The notes under the pieces are model-generated. The model saw nothing but the letters and a program-made list of their open reading frames with translations, had not been told where the DNA came from and did no database searches. From contig NC_079134.1 in assembly GCF_945859705.1 (NCBI RefSeq), positions 165,513,718-165,577,717 on the forward strand: a stretch of DNA of 64,000 nt, given 5' to 3'. Below, piece by piece: positions 12,978 to 24,039 of this stretch. The translations under genes were made by a program, and so were the position numbers. Positions within the stretch are counted from its first letter, which is position 1. The number at the start of each line of letters is the position of its first letter. Source of the DNA: Episyrphus balteatus (taxonomy: Eukaryota; Arthropoda; Insecta; Diptera; Syrphidae).

Positions 12978-14089
12978 TAATTGAAAGCTCAAATATGTGC
13001 AAAAATTCGTTTTCGATTTAGCTGAAAGACATATATTTTATATATCACGGAACATAATCTTACTAATGGTTTAAGAAAACTTTGCTTGAATTAACAAATT
13101 AATTTAAAAACGAATACTATAGCTTTGGCGCCACATATCAATAGTTAGAAGTCAAATAGACTTCATATTGGGAAAAAATTATATCTACCTCCGTAAATGC
13201 AAAGGGGCAAACCTTTTAAAAATACTGAAATGTTCGCTCATAATTGAAATGTTTTTATGAAAATCATACGTTTGAAAGCGTTAAAAATGTTTTTTAATCA
13301 ATGTTTTTTTTTTTATTCAATTCCAAATCATCTATCTACATAATTACTAATTCTCTATAATATAAAAATAAAACACTTGCCCGAACTATGGCTATAGAGT
13401 AAAAAAAAAAGTAAAAGTAAGTTAATCTGAATGGTATGTAAATGTTAATTTTATTCAGTCTGCTCAAAAATGTTAACAACTTAAACAAAATTTTAGAATC
13501 TTATTTGAGTCTTACAATGAGAATAAAATTGAAGGCATATTCTTAGACACTATTTAAGTTGTTGCTTAGAAAAAACGTATTAACTATTGATTCAGTAATG
13601 CGGAATTTAAAAACAATTTATGAATACGGGTCATTAACTTTTAACAATAAGATTTTTGGTTCTCTTTGAAGTTTTTGTTGAAGGGTTTCCTAAACAAAGA
13701 AAATATCAAATTTTAAATTCTTTTCGAAATGTTTTATATTTCTTAAATGGTTTATTATAATGCTGTGATAATTGAATCATTCTATTTTCGTGACTATTGT
13801 GAAAAATTATGAAGCTATAAATTAATTAATCTCAAAGTTATAAACTGAAAAGCTTTTATGGGTTGTTTGAAATTTTATTAAGCAAATTTTAAACGATATT
13901 CTTAATGTAGCAATAGTTTTTTAATTATTTTAAGAAAAAATTTAAGCCTTTGAAAATAATGTGTTAACAGTTTTTTAATTAATCAAACGAAATCTGGTTT
14001 ATTTGGCCAAAATTAACAACGTTAAGTCAAACTCCATCGTACAATATTATTCCATACACATGTTTCAAGTGCACATTGTTTTGCCAATT
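12978..14089. other. AT-rich intergenic DNA
   Basis: No gene, RNA or element that I can support; sequence is uniformly AT-rich. Confidence 0.4.
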
Positions 14090-14826
14090 AAATGGAAATA
14101 AATTCAACTGGTGGCGCTCGTATCTATTGCTGCTACACGCAGATAAATCCATTGAAAGGGAGAGTAATTGCCGCCGCAACGTTCGGTGCGGTTCGGTTAA
14201 GTGCGACTCACTACTCTTCGCACAACATGAGAATTTCGTATATTGAATAACTTCATTTTACTCCACCACTTGCCATATGTGATAGGCTCAATAATCGAGT
14301 CCCATTCGACTCACGTGAAGGTTCCGCTCTTGGCAGAAACCTATACTACCACACAAAAACCAAACCACCGTGTGATGAGAGAAGATGCGAATCTCAACTT
14401 GAACCCACTCAGGGTTTAGCTTCTTTTTGTATTTTTTGTATTTCTTTACTTTTTTGTCCGTCTACACTTTACCACTTTAAGAAGGGATAAAGTATGATTT
14501 TTTTGGGGGAAATGTTAAAGTAAGATAGAAATATATATCTTTGGGGGTTTCTTCGTTTTTACTGTTTTTTGTTGTTGTTGTGGTAATGTGGGGATCCAAA
14601 TTGTTGTGATAATTTTTTTTTTCACTTTTTGTTGTTTTGCATTTTCTTCTTTATTTTTGTATGCTTTTTTTTTTTGTTTTTCTCAAATTGCATATACACA
14701 ACCCTGGGTGTGCATATTTCGTGTGTTTTTTTTTTATTATCTTTTTGTAAGAGAAGCAAATATCAAAGCTATACAACATGCATTTGGTTTTAACTCTTGA
14801 TGTGTCTCTTTATATCTTTTTCAAAA
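14090..14826. promoter_or_regulatory. Possible upstream regulatory region of the Trp/Lys-repeat gene
   Basis: This stretch lies directly upstream of a TATA box. Its part at 14110-14420 is less AT-rich than its surroundings and free of the window's repeat families. Regulatory function is inferred from position and composition only; no specific factor site was identified. Confidence 0.3.
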
Positions 14827-14860
14827 TATAAATAGATGTTCGCGAGGCACTGAACGATAG
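14827..14860 (+). promoter_or_regulatory. Core promoter of the Trp/Lys-repeat gene
   Basis: TATAAATAG at 14827-14835 is a strong TATA box. Counting about 30 bp downstream places transcription start near 14855-14860, about 90 bp before the ATG at 14950. No strong TCAGT initiator is visible, so the exact start is uncertain. Confidence 0.6.
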
Positions 14861-14949
14861 TGTGATTAGAAGACCTCATCAGGAGAGGAGTAACATTCAC
14901 AAGTGTTTAACGTTTAAACTTTAACTAACCGCGAAGGGATTTACCCAGG

Positions 14950-14970
14950 ATGAGATCCCTTACGTTATTG
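14950..14970 (+). CDS. Exon 1 of the secreted Trp/Lys-repeat protein (first 7 codons)
   Basis: The ATG at 14950 opens the peptide MRSLTLL and is followed at 14971 by GTGGGT, an acceptable splice donor. The frame ends on a codon boundary (phase 0). Joined to the exon that begins at 20833 after a T-rich tract and ATTACAG, it gives an uninterrupted signal peptide, MRSLTLLLLGVSCSLLISTA followed by FA. Insect cuticle protein genes typically have this layout of a tiny first exon ending within the signal peptide and a long first intron. The TATA box about 120 bp upstream supports this start. The join is inferred; no transcript evidence is available here. Confidence 0.7.
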
Positions 14971-17249
14971 GTGGGTGTTATTGATTTTTAATTCGTAAAA
15001 ATTCTTAATAAGTGCAGTGGAAATACAAAAAAAATATATTCTTACAAAATTGATGTTTTTATATAAAGACTGTTTCATTAAAATGAAATTTAATTGAAAA
15101 TGATTGTGTTCTGAAGTGTTTCAGTTAAAAAATAAAACATTCGAATATAAATATTTGTTGAAAAATATCAGGAATAATGTGACTTAAATAATCAGAATTT
15201 AAAAAAATAAACAATAATAAAAAAAAAAAGTCCTTAAAATAAACTTCCAGTGAAAATGTTTTAAGGACCATTACTATTCAAAAATATTTAAAAAAAAATC
15301 ATGTATCTTTAATAGTGTTTTTAAAATTAGGATTTAAAAATTTACTCCTTAAACTCTTATTTACTCTCAGCTTTTATTTTTTTTAACTGCATAAATTTAA
15401 AGTTCCTTGTTTATTTTCACAATTTTTTATTTTAATTTATTTTTTGATGAAACACTCTTACAGTGAAGTTTTTAAGCAACAAAATTTATATCTAGTTCTC
15501 CCAATTTTTAAAATTATTTGAAAGAATTAAATTTTCATTTCAGAGAAACAAGTAAGATCTCAAATAAAAAAGTATTGATTAACAGAATTAACAGACATTT
15601 AATTAAAATTTAGTTGAAACAAACAACATAATTAGGGCTTTAGCTTTTAATTTAGTTTTTTTTTTTAAATGCTTTTAATTTTAATGTTAAAAATAGTTTA
15701 AGACTTTGTACGAAACTTTAGTAGTTTTTTAAGCAATATGGCTACCTTTTTGTAATCAAACGAAACGTATTTAAAATGGTCCCGACAAGAACGACATACA
15801 AATTCATTTAAACTTTTATTTCATTCCCAATATGAATAAAAAATAGTTTTCACAGTGATATGACCTAAATTTTGTGGGATATTTTTTAATGAAAGAGCAA
15901 TTTAGATTCAAATTAAAATATTTTGTTAATATATTTATTTCAAAAATAAATAAAAAAATATAAACTTACTCAATTCGGTGAGAATCAACAAGAACGAAGT
16001 GTGTACCATTGTTCAGAAGAGAAATATTCTTTCATTAACAAAATTCTTATTAAAATTTATATTTGAGTTTCATTAAAGTCAATCCTTATGAAATTTTCTT
16101 TTATATTTAATTTATGTAAAATCTTTAGTTTCCAATTGTTGATTTTTTTTTAATTAAAAATGACTCCTTTTAGTCAGTTATCAGTTTTTTATACATAATT
16201 TTCGACTGTGAATTGCAAAAATATTTCATAATGTAGGTCTACAAAAACTATATATAAAATCCTAGTTAAAATATTTAAAATGCAGCAAAAATAATAATTT
16301 ATACAGAAAACTAAAAACGTTGTTACAAGGGTCAAAAATAAAAAATTAGATGCTGTAAGCATGCAAATATATTCAAATAGAGTTTATTTCATTTTCAAAG
16401 ACGAAAATCTGTCTTGAATTAATTTTTGACGTTCAAGTTGTAAATAGATTCAATTGACTACTGATTAATTTCTTAAATTACAGTTATTACATTACATCAA
16501 TTTATGTTGATTAAATTCAATGACTACCTACTCATTTATCATGACTTTATTATTCAAATATATAGGAAAGAAAAAAACTTTTTCACACTCATCATCTCAC
16601 TGTGCAGAGTGACATTGCAAAAAAAAAGTTGGCATTGAATGGCAGTGAACTTGCGAAAGCCATTTCATAATGACTTTTTTTTTTGTTTTTTTTTCTATAT
16701 TATGTATTTCTTCGATTGATTGAAAAACTAACACGGAAATTAATGTAAGTAATATGTTTAGCATTTTATAGGTATAATGTCAAAACAATAAGTGGGTTTC
16801 ACCCCAAACAATTTTTATTTTGTTTTTCGAACTTTAAATCAATGATTTTCAAGGAAGTTGTTTATTTTGGTAAATACATTAAGTGTTCAGAATGGTTCAT
16901 TATATTTCGGCCTCATAAATTCATACTTAATACAACTACTTATTCATTGAAGGAAGATATCCATACTCTTCCTTTCTCAAAAATTAATGTAATGATACGG
17001 ACCGTATTTGAATGTTTATACTGCTTGCCAAATTAATTGACTGTATTCCTTTATTTTGAGTTATATTCAAACAGCGCCAACATTTTTTTTTTTCGTTCTG
17101 CATCAAACATCGATACTTACTTATACATATTAGAGGTATGTCTTCAGTTAGAAAAAAACTTATTATTTTGGGAAACATGCTTTTTAATGTCAGATAGCAA
17201 TTAGTTTTCCATGACGTCTGGGTGCGACGTTATTAATAAATCTAAGGCA

Positions 17250-17276
17250 AAACAAAAGAGCTGTCACACAAACTTG
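17250..17276 (+). repeat. 27-bp bipartite motif, copy 4 (intronic)
   Basis: AAACAAAAGAGCTG, a 6-nt spacer, then AAACTTG. It lies inside the intron of the Trp/Lys-repeat gene. Confidence 0.6.
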
Positions 17277-18144
17277 AATTTGTACAATGCATAATGTAGG
17301 TACATAAATAATGATGGTCAAAAATGCTGGACAGTAATTAGTTGAGTTGAAACCCATTCTAACAGATAAATAAATCTAGCTGGTTGATAAATCGGGACAC
17401 CTATTACTGTTAGACAAGTGTGGTCGTTTTTTAAAGCCTCGATGATTAAAGTCTAAACAAAAGTAAATTTTAAGTAGCATTATAGCATCAACTTAGTCAC
17501 CCTTGGTTGAGACAGTGATAATTTTAAAGTTGAAAACCAGACAAAAAAAAATGACGTTTTTTCAGCTTTTTAGCAATATTGTGACATCCTTCCACATATA
17601 ACAATTTAATTTGTTCTTTAGCCGGTTTTTTTTTTATAGTACAATAATTCGAGAAAAAGATATGTTTTTTTTGTTTTCAACGATGTGGACCTAGTTTTTT
17701 TTATATGAGTTTTTGAGCTTTATTTTTTTTATGTTTTCATATTTTAATTTTTTTAATAACTCAATTTTTAAACTATTTTTCTATTTTTTTTTATTAGAAA
17801 TCATTTATATAATTCTATTAATCATATAGATTAAACTAAAAAAATTACCCATACTAGAAAATTTTTAATTCGAATTAAAAGCAAAAACTTTATGGCATCT
17901 CAGTTTTAACAGATTTAATGATTATTTTCAAAGTATTTTAAATAGCAAGAACTAAAGAGTAACTTTTATTTTGACCCCTGGAATTTTCGTATTTTTATTA
18001 TGAAAGCGTTCCCAAAATGCACTTAAGTGTGTTAAAATGGAACTTAATTAATTGAATTTCTAGGTATCAAATAATCACCTTAATATCAATCAAAAGAAGA
18101 TATTAAAAAGAATCAAATATTGTAGTCCAGTAGTTTTAGGTTTT

Positions 18145-19964
18145 ATCTGCGGAAAAATTCCTACTGGGCTGAATTTTGGTATACAGCTTAATGACGGCTT
18201 TGTTATGAAGATGTGAAAAATCGACATTGATATCGTGTCCGCGTTAAGAGTTATAGGGGTCAAAAGGTCACAAAAACTGGTTTTTCACGATTTTCAGCAA
18301 AACGGTAAGTCTTATCAAAAAATTTTCAATGCAAGAATTGTAGACCAGATTATTATATATAAAAAGTGTCATGACACTTTTTTCCTAAGACCCACCGTTT
18401 CTTAGGTATAACGATTCAAAAAGTTGAAGTTTAGTTGCAATCGTCATAATCCTATTCCTGAAAAAAAAACTCCTAACTGAAAAGTTCCTGAAATTTCATT
18501 ATTTTTTTAGCTTGAATTTCGTTCCTCAACTGTTAGGAATATGGGGAAACCAAAAAAAAATGGAAATTTTCGCCATTTTTCCGATTGGGGCCCTTTTCCC
18601 GAAACCATTTCCCTGGGAATTTTTGTTTAGAATATGTCTGAAAATATACAGGGTGTGCAATAGAGAATGGACAACCCTAAAACGGCTTATAGCTACACTT
18701 ATGATTGTTCTAAAAACAGATAGAAAAAAGTTCTATCACAACCAGTTCATAAAATATGGACTTTTTTTCGTTCAGTGTATTTTAAATTTTATCATCTTAT
18801 GTTTTCGTTCACTACAACCACGAATGAATGAATTTTATTTATTTCTTTTTTTATAATTTTCTACAATAATTGGATGAGTACATAAACACTTTAAAAATTT
18901 CATAGCTATTGCACATTTTCGTAAAAAAAATTTTGAAATCTGTTTTTTGATGCAAAATGTAAAAAAAGTATTTTATGAAAAATTTTAAACACCTGTGGTA
19001 TAAAATAAATCTATAGAAACCTAGGTGGCCAACTTTCTTAAAAATATTCTGGTATAAGGAGAATATTTTTAAGAAAGATGGCCACCTAGGTTTCTATAGA
19101 TTTATTTTATACCACAGGTGTTTAAAATTTTTCATAAAATACTTTTTTTACATTTTGCATCAAAAAAACAGATTTCAAAATTTTTTTTACGAAAATGTGG
19201 AATAGCTATGAAATTTTTAAAGTGTTTATGTACTCATCCAATTATTGTAGAAAATTATAAAAAAAGAAATAAATAAAATTCATTCATTCGTGGTTGTAGT
19301 GAACGAAAACATAAGATGATAAAATTTAAAATACACTGAACGAAAAAAAGTCCATATTTTATGAACTGGTTGCGATAGAACTTTTTTGTATCTGTTTTTA
19401 GAACAATCATAAGTGTAGCTATAAGCCGTTTTAGGGTTGTCCATTCTCTATTGCACACCCTGTATATTTTCAGACATATTCTAAACAAAAATTCCCAGGG
19501 CAATGTTTTCGGGAAAAGAGCCCCAATCGGAAAAATGGCGAAAATTTCCATTTTTTTTTTTTGGTTTCCCCATATTCAGTTGAGGAACGAAATTCAACCT
19601 AAAAAAATGATGAAATTTCAGGAACTTTTCAGTTAGGAGTTTTTTTTCAGGAATAGGATTATGACGATTACAACTAAACTTCAACTTTTTCAATCGTTAT
19701 ACCTAAGAAACGGTGGGTCTAAGGAAAAAAAGTGTCATGACACTTTTTATATATAATAATCTGGTCTACAACTCTTGCATTGAAATTTTTTTGATAAGAC
19801 TTACCGTTTTGCTGAAAATCGTGAAAAACCAGTTTTTGTGACCTTTTGACCCTTATAACTCTTAACGCGGACACGATATCAATGTCGATTTTTCACATTT
19901 TCATAACAAAGCCGTCATTAAGCTGTATACCAAAATTCAGCCCAGTAGGAATTTTTCCGCAGAT
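18145..19964. mobile_element. 1.8-kb near-perfect palindrome (Foldback-type or long-TIR MITE)
   Basis: The left arm, 18145-19050, starts ATCTGCGGAAAAATTCCTAC. The right arm, 19060-19964, is its inverse, and the central spacer is only 9 bp. In stretches compared by eye the arms differ by a few percent, including a 7-bp insertion in the left arm near 18530. Open frames of 114 and 98 codons lie on opposite strands in the two arms; they are mirror images of one another and have no recognisable domain. The ends carry no target-site duplication I could define. The phrase TACAGGGTGTGCAATAGAGA in each arm may mark a nested older repeat. Confidence 0.75.
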
Positions 19965-20832
19965 TGGGCTTAAAAATGACTAAAATGACTGGGCTATTGA
20001 GTTAAAAGGAAAAACTAAAATAAAATCAAGTAAACAAAAACGACTACCAAATTTGTCATGATGGAAAGATAAACTCATTTAGCGCCTTCGATAAACAAAT
20101 ATTTATGATTGTGGAACAAAGGAAATGATAACTTAATAAAATTCGAATTTAAATATCCACTGCCAAAACCCACAAATTTTAAAAGTGAAGTTTCATTTCA
20201 CCAACTGTCACTTCTTTGTAACGCTTTGTTTCTGCTTCGTCATTATAAGCCCTTAATATGAATTGTATATGTTGCACATAATTTTTAGAATTGTAAACGA
20301 TTACAAACAACCAAATGATAATAAATGTCATATCACTAAAATAATGGCTACAAAAAAATATGAATGATCTTTTATTTTGAATAAATAAATGAATTAAATG
20401 AATTTAAACTTGTTGAAAGAAATGTCAAATATTTTGTATAGATGTTTTTTGTCACGTATACCACTGTTAAGTTCTTTAAACAAAAATGTTTTAATTTAAA
20501 TAAAATTTCCATCTAAAACCAATTTAATGATATGCCCAAGTAAAAGTGCAACTTGGGCTATTAATTCAGATTGCTGAGTAAAATTTATCTAATATGTCAC
20601 GAGCTGTAACTTTCCGCTTAGGTTAAGATTAAGTGGTCATAAAGCATTTAGGTTATCGATAACTTACTAAAGGCTTAGTTAAAAATCGTTAAACAGTAGT
20701 TTTATAGCCACTTAATTTTGATAATAGAGGCAAAAGGGTTTAACAGTCCTTTGTATTTCTAAGTAATAAAAACTTTGCAAGCTACCGACCTAGTATTAAA
20801 AACCTTTTCTTTTTCTTCTTGATTTATTACAG

Positions 20833-21666
20833 TTGCTCGGAGTCAGCTGCAGTCTACTCATTTCAACAGCATTCGCCCACCCACCTGAAGGAGTCTGGAA
20901 GAAGAAGCTGGTTTGGAAAGAAGACTGGGTACAAATTTGGAAGACTGTCAAGAAAGAAGCTTGGGAAACCAAATGGAAGAAAATCCAAGTACCAATTTGG
21001 AAAGAAGTCCAAGTGCCCATCTGGAAAGAAGTTCAAGTACCCGATTGGAAGATTGTGAAAAAACCCCACATCGAAGAACGTGAAGTGCCCGCATGGAAAG
21101 AAGAAAAAGTCCCCGAATGGAAGAAAATCAACAAACCCATTTGGAAGGAAATCAAAGTTCCTATCTGGAAAGAAATCCAAGTACCCGAATGGAAACAAAT
21201 GTTTGTCCCCGAATGGGTAAAAATGGGAATACCCGGTGAGAAGTTCCTTGGCAAAGATCACGAAGGTTGGGAATACACCAGTCATGATCTGTGGCGGAAA
21301 AAATTGATCTGGAAACCAGTATGGAAGAAAGTCTGGAAAACAGAGAAAAAACAAGAATGGGTACCGGAGAAGAAACTCGAATGGAAGGAAGAATGGATTC
21401 AAGTGTGGAAGCCAGTAAAGAAACAAATCTGGATCAAGGAGAAACGTGAAACATGGGTCGAAGAGAAAGTACAAATTTGGCGAACAGAGAAGAAACAAGC
21501 CTGGGCTACAGAAAAGAAGGAAGCATGGAAAGACGAATGGAAAGCCATTCAAGTGCCAGTGTGGAAGGAAGTTAAGGTGCCAGCATGGAAGAAGGTCTGG
21601 AAGCCAGTATGGGAAAAAGTTTGGGTGCCAATTCATCATGAAGAACATCATCATGGTTGGGATTAA
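20833..21666 (+). CDS. Exon 2 of a secreted lysine/tryptophan-repeat protein
   Basis: With exon 1 this encodes 284 residues. Residues 1-22 form a signal peptide with probable cleavage after FA, before HPPEG. The mature part has 35-36 Trp, almost all spaced 4 or 8 residues apart in phrases such as WKEVQVPIW and WKPVWKKVW. It is rich in Lys, Glu, Val and Pro and has no Cys. Two similar halves (about residues 27-138 and 160-270) each open with W(K/R)KKL(V/I)WK. They are separated by a non-repeat linker around GIPGEKFLGKDHEGWEYTSH, and the C-terminus is His-rich and ends GWD. No enzymatic motif is present. A structural extracellular role, such as cuticle or another apical matrix, is inferred from the signal peptide, low complexity and gene layout. 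I do not recognise an exact named orthologue. The 269-codon frame on the opposite strand is a shadow. Confidence 0.85.
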   Translation: MLGVSCSLLISTAFAHPPEGVWKKKLVWKEDWVQIWKTVKKEAWETKWKKIQVPIWKEVQVPIWKEVQVPDWKIVKKPHIEEREVPAWKEEKVPEWKKINKPIWKEIKVPIWKEIQVPEWKQMFVPEWVKMGIPGEKFLGKDHEGWEYTSHDLWRKKLIWKPVWKKVWKTEKKQEWVPEKKLEWKEEWIQVWKPVKKQIWIKEKRETWVEEKVQIWRTEKKQAWATEKKEAWKDEWKAIQVPVWKEVKVPAWKKVWKPVWEKVWVPIHHEEHHHGWD

Positions 21667-22041
21667 GATCAAAAATTGTTGATCTTTGAATTGTTATCTC
21701 TTAGTTAAGTGCATTTTTTCATGTACCACGACTGTTTTCATGCTTGCTGTAAATAATCTTCAGCTATCATTTTCTTCATCTGTATTATCTCTTCTTCTTA
21801 GTTCTATTTTAATTTTTTTTTCTATATTCAAGTGTACCATGTGTTTTTTTTTTTTGTATATAGTCAGAGCCATCTATAATGTGATAGTGGCAAAAAACAA
21901 ACTTCCTTAATATCTAAGAAACTGAATGATATCTCGAGTTAACGCTGTTAGAATGTTTAAATTTGTTGTAGTTTTTTAAGTCTAAACGAAACGATAGTAA
22001 TTTTTCTGTAAATAAACGAAACTTTTTACTTAAAAAATAAA
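21667..22041 (+). terminator. 3' UTR and polyadenylation signals of the Trp/Lys-repeat gene
   Basis: AATAAA occurs at 22011-22016 and again at 22036-22041, about 350 bp past the TAA stop at 21664-21666. Either could direct cleavage shortly downstream. The UTR itself is AT-rich and carries no repeat of this window. Confidence 0.5.
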
Positions 22042-22130
22042 TATTTTTTTTATTTTTCTGATAAAATTGGAATTGAAATGGGATCGCAATACCTATTTTT
22101 AATCCTTTAAATAAAATTTAGCTTAAAATG

Positions 22131-22329
22131 AGTTCATAAAAGTAGTACCTTCTTCTACTTCTGCAGTACTGCAAAATACAACTGATAAATTCTAGCTTAT
22201 TTAGTACTCGTTTTTCGAATAGAATACCAATAGTTCTGAAAATTCGGATACATTTTTTAAAAGACAGTAATTGAATGATTTGATATGGTATTATTTTCCG
22301 GTACTACTGCAGTACTACTTTTATGAACT
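22131..22329. mobile_element. Small MITE, 199 bp, 17-bp inverted ends
   Basis: The left end AGTTCATAAAAGTAGTA (22131-22147) is repeated exactly in inverse at 22313-22329. Both ends continue inward with CTGCAGTACT-like words. No coding capacity. The target duplication is unclear, so the superfamily is not assigned. Confidence 0.55.
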
Positions 22330-22458
22330 TGAGGAAGATATAAGGTTGCGTGATATAAAAAAAAATTGTTTAACAATTGATATTAAATAAATTAACAGAA
22401 ATCAGTAGAAGTCAGGTGGTAATATCTTAATGTGAACAACAAACTGACTCCTCAAGAT

Positions 22459-23129
22459 CAGTGGCGTATTGAGGGGGGGGCTCAGGGGGCTCAAGCCCCC
22501 CCAAGCCTTCCAGATCATGTTATTTTTTACCTAATTTCATTGTAATATATATGCTTGACTGAAACTTGTTCGTAAATCTTATAGATTTAGAGGCAGCTCA
22601 GATGCTCGAGCCCCCTCCAAATTCTGAAACGGCTATTTGTGTTTGTTTGAGTAAGAGCCTTAGCTGTAGCTGGGGGTTGGGTGTTTTTTTCTCGGGTTTA
22701 AGTCCAATTCGAAATTCTTCAGATCACTTTTTAGTATAATACGTACGTCGAATAACATCACTGTTTAGTTTTGCAAAAGTTCTTATGCAATCTCAATAAA
22801 CACTTTTTTCAAAAATTATATACTTCTCAAAGCTATTGGAAATAGAAATATTTGATATCTCAAAATCTTAGTGGTCATCATATGTAACTAATGGTTTCTT
22901 TCAACAAATGCCACTTTGGACTTCGAATTCGGATTAAAAAAGCAACATATTATGAAAAAATATATACAGCTGTCGACGTCGAGAGCAGTTAAATGCTACT
23001 ATACCACTTTCAGTACCGCAGCACAGAGCTTCACTCTCGATCAAAGGTGAATATATTATTCGTACCCCTCTAAAAAATGTTTGAAAAATTTTCTAGCCCC
23101 CTCCAAATTTTTTTCTGGATACGCCACTG
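22459..23129. mobile_element. Non-autonomous hAT element with 8-bp target duplication
   Basis: The element begins CAGTGGCGTATTGAGG and ends CTGGATACGCCACTG, a terminal inverted repeat of at least 10 bp. Perfect 8-bp flanks CTCAAGAT lie at 22451-22458 and 23130-23137. An 8-bp duplication with CA(G)TG-type ends is the hallmark of hAT transposons. The 671-bp interior has no transposase frame. A G-rich then C-rich stretch just inside the left end can form a strong stem (GGGGGCTC/GAGCCCCC words). A related end lies at 11890-12195. Confidence 0.8.
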
Positions 23130-23137
23130 CTCAAGAT

Positions 23138-24039
23138 AGGGTAACAGTAGCAAATTTAATCTTCCGAAATGGAAATATAATTAAAATCGGTGCTTCACAA
23201 TAATATTTATAAGGACTTTGTCACTAAATGGAAACGAATCGACGAAAAAGTCATTTTTTTTCTGCTTTTGTTGATAATTTTGATTTGATTAGTCGTGACT
23301 CATGAATAATAGCAGTAGCAATTGTTTAACAAAAACAAAAAATGTGTGCCAAACCTTATGAGACAAATGAGAAAATCTTCAAAAAAAAACAAAGGGAAAA
23401 TATTGGAATCAGTTTCTAATATCTTAAAGATTGGACCTATATAGTTATATCTGGTATCACAAAAATAGTATAGAATGAATACAAAACAACTGAAACTTAT
23501 AAAATCTTACAATCTACAATATCAATAATGATGAAATACCTACATCGATTTTAAAAGCATGATATTAGAATAATAATAATGTAAAAGATTAGTGGTGACG
23601 CGATGACGATCATGCTTTGCAATGTTATATACAATTTCTATTCAGTTTAGCACTAAATTAAGACGCATTGTATTCGTAAACAAATATTCAAAAGTACTCC
23701 TCAAAAATTAAAATAGTCACAAGTTGTGGAGAACAGAAGAAATAATATTGGAGAAACCAATTACTGCAGTATGTCATTTACGGTACATAGCAGTTATTTA
23801 TTTCATTGTATTTCTTGTACCAATTTCATGTAGTCTGCATTTAAATATTCCAAAAAACAAACTGGCTTTATGTTGAGTCAGCGGACGATCTATTAATTTT
23901 CCAGATATCCCGGACATGGATAGACTTCAAATCTATGGCACTGAACCATATCTAGTCCCAAAAATGTAAGCAAATTTCAATGTATGATAGGTGCTTACCG
24001 GAGCAATCTATGATACTTTAGTATCTTCAGTAGGATTCC
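23138..24039. other. AT-rich DNA leading into the minisatellite
   Basis: No gene is supported. A single reverse-oriented unit-like word, ATCCCGGACATGG, lies near 23908, about 130 bp before the array begins, possibly a seed or outlying copy. Confidence 0.4.

Larger units (their letters stand above)
14971..20832 (+). other. Intron 1 of the Trp/Lys-repeat gene
   Basis: The intron runs from GTGGGT to ATTACAG, about 5.9 kb, phase 0. Most of it is AT-rich with no coding signal. It holds one copy of the 27-bp bipartite motif (17250-17276) and a 1.8-kb palindromic element (18145-19964). If transcribed, that palindrome would form a very long double-stranded RNA hairpin before splicing. Confidence 0.6.

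Noticed and set aside
18512..19551. Pair of similar 114- and 98-codon frames on opposite strands
   Set aside because: They are mirror copies in the arms of the intronic palindrome with no domain, start context or coding bias.
20863..21672. 269-codon frame antisense to exon 2
   Set aside because: It is the complement of the TGG/AAG-rich Trp/Lys repeat; the sense frame has a signal peptide, splice site and promoter, the antisense has none.
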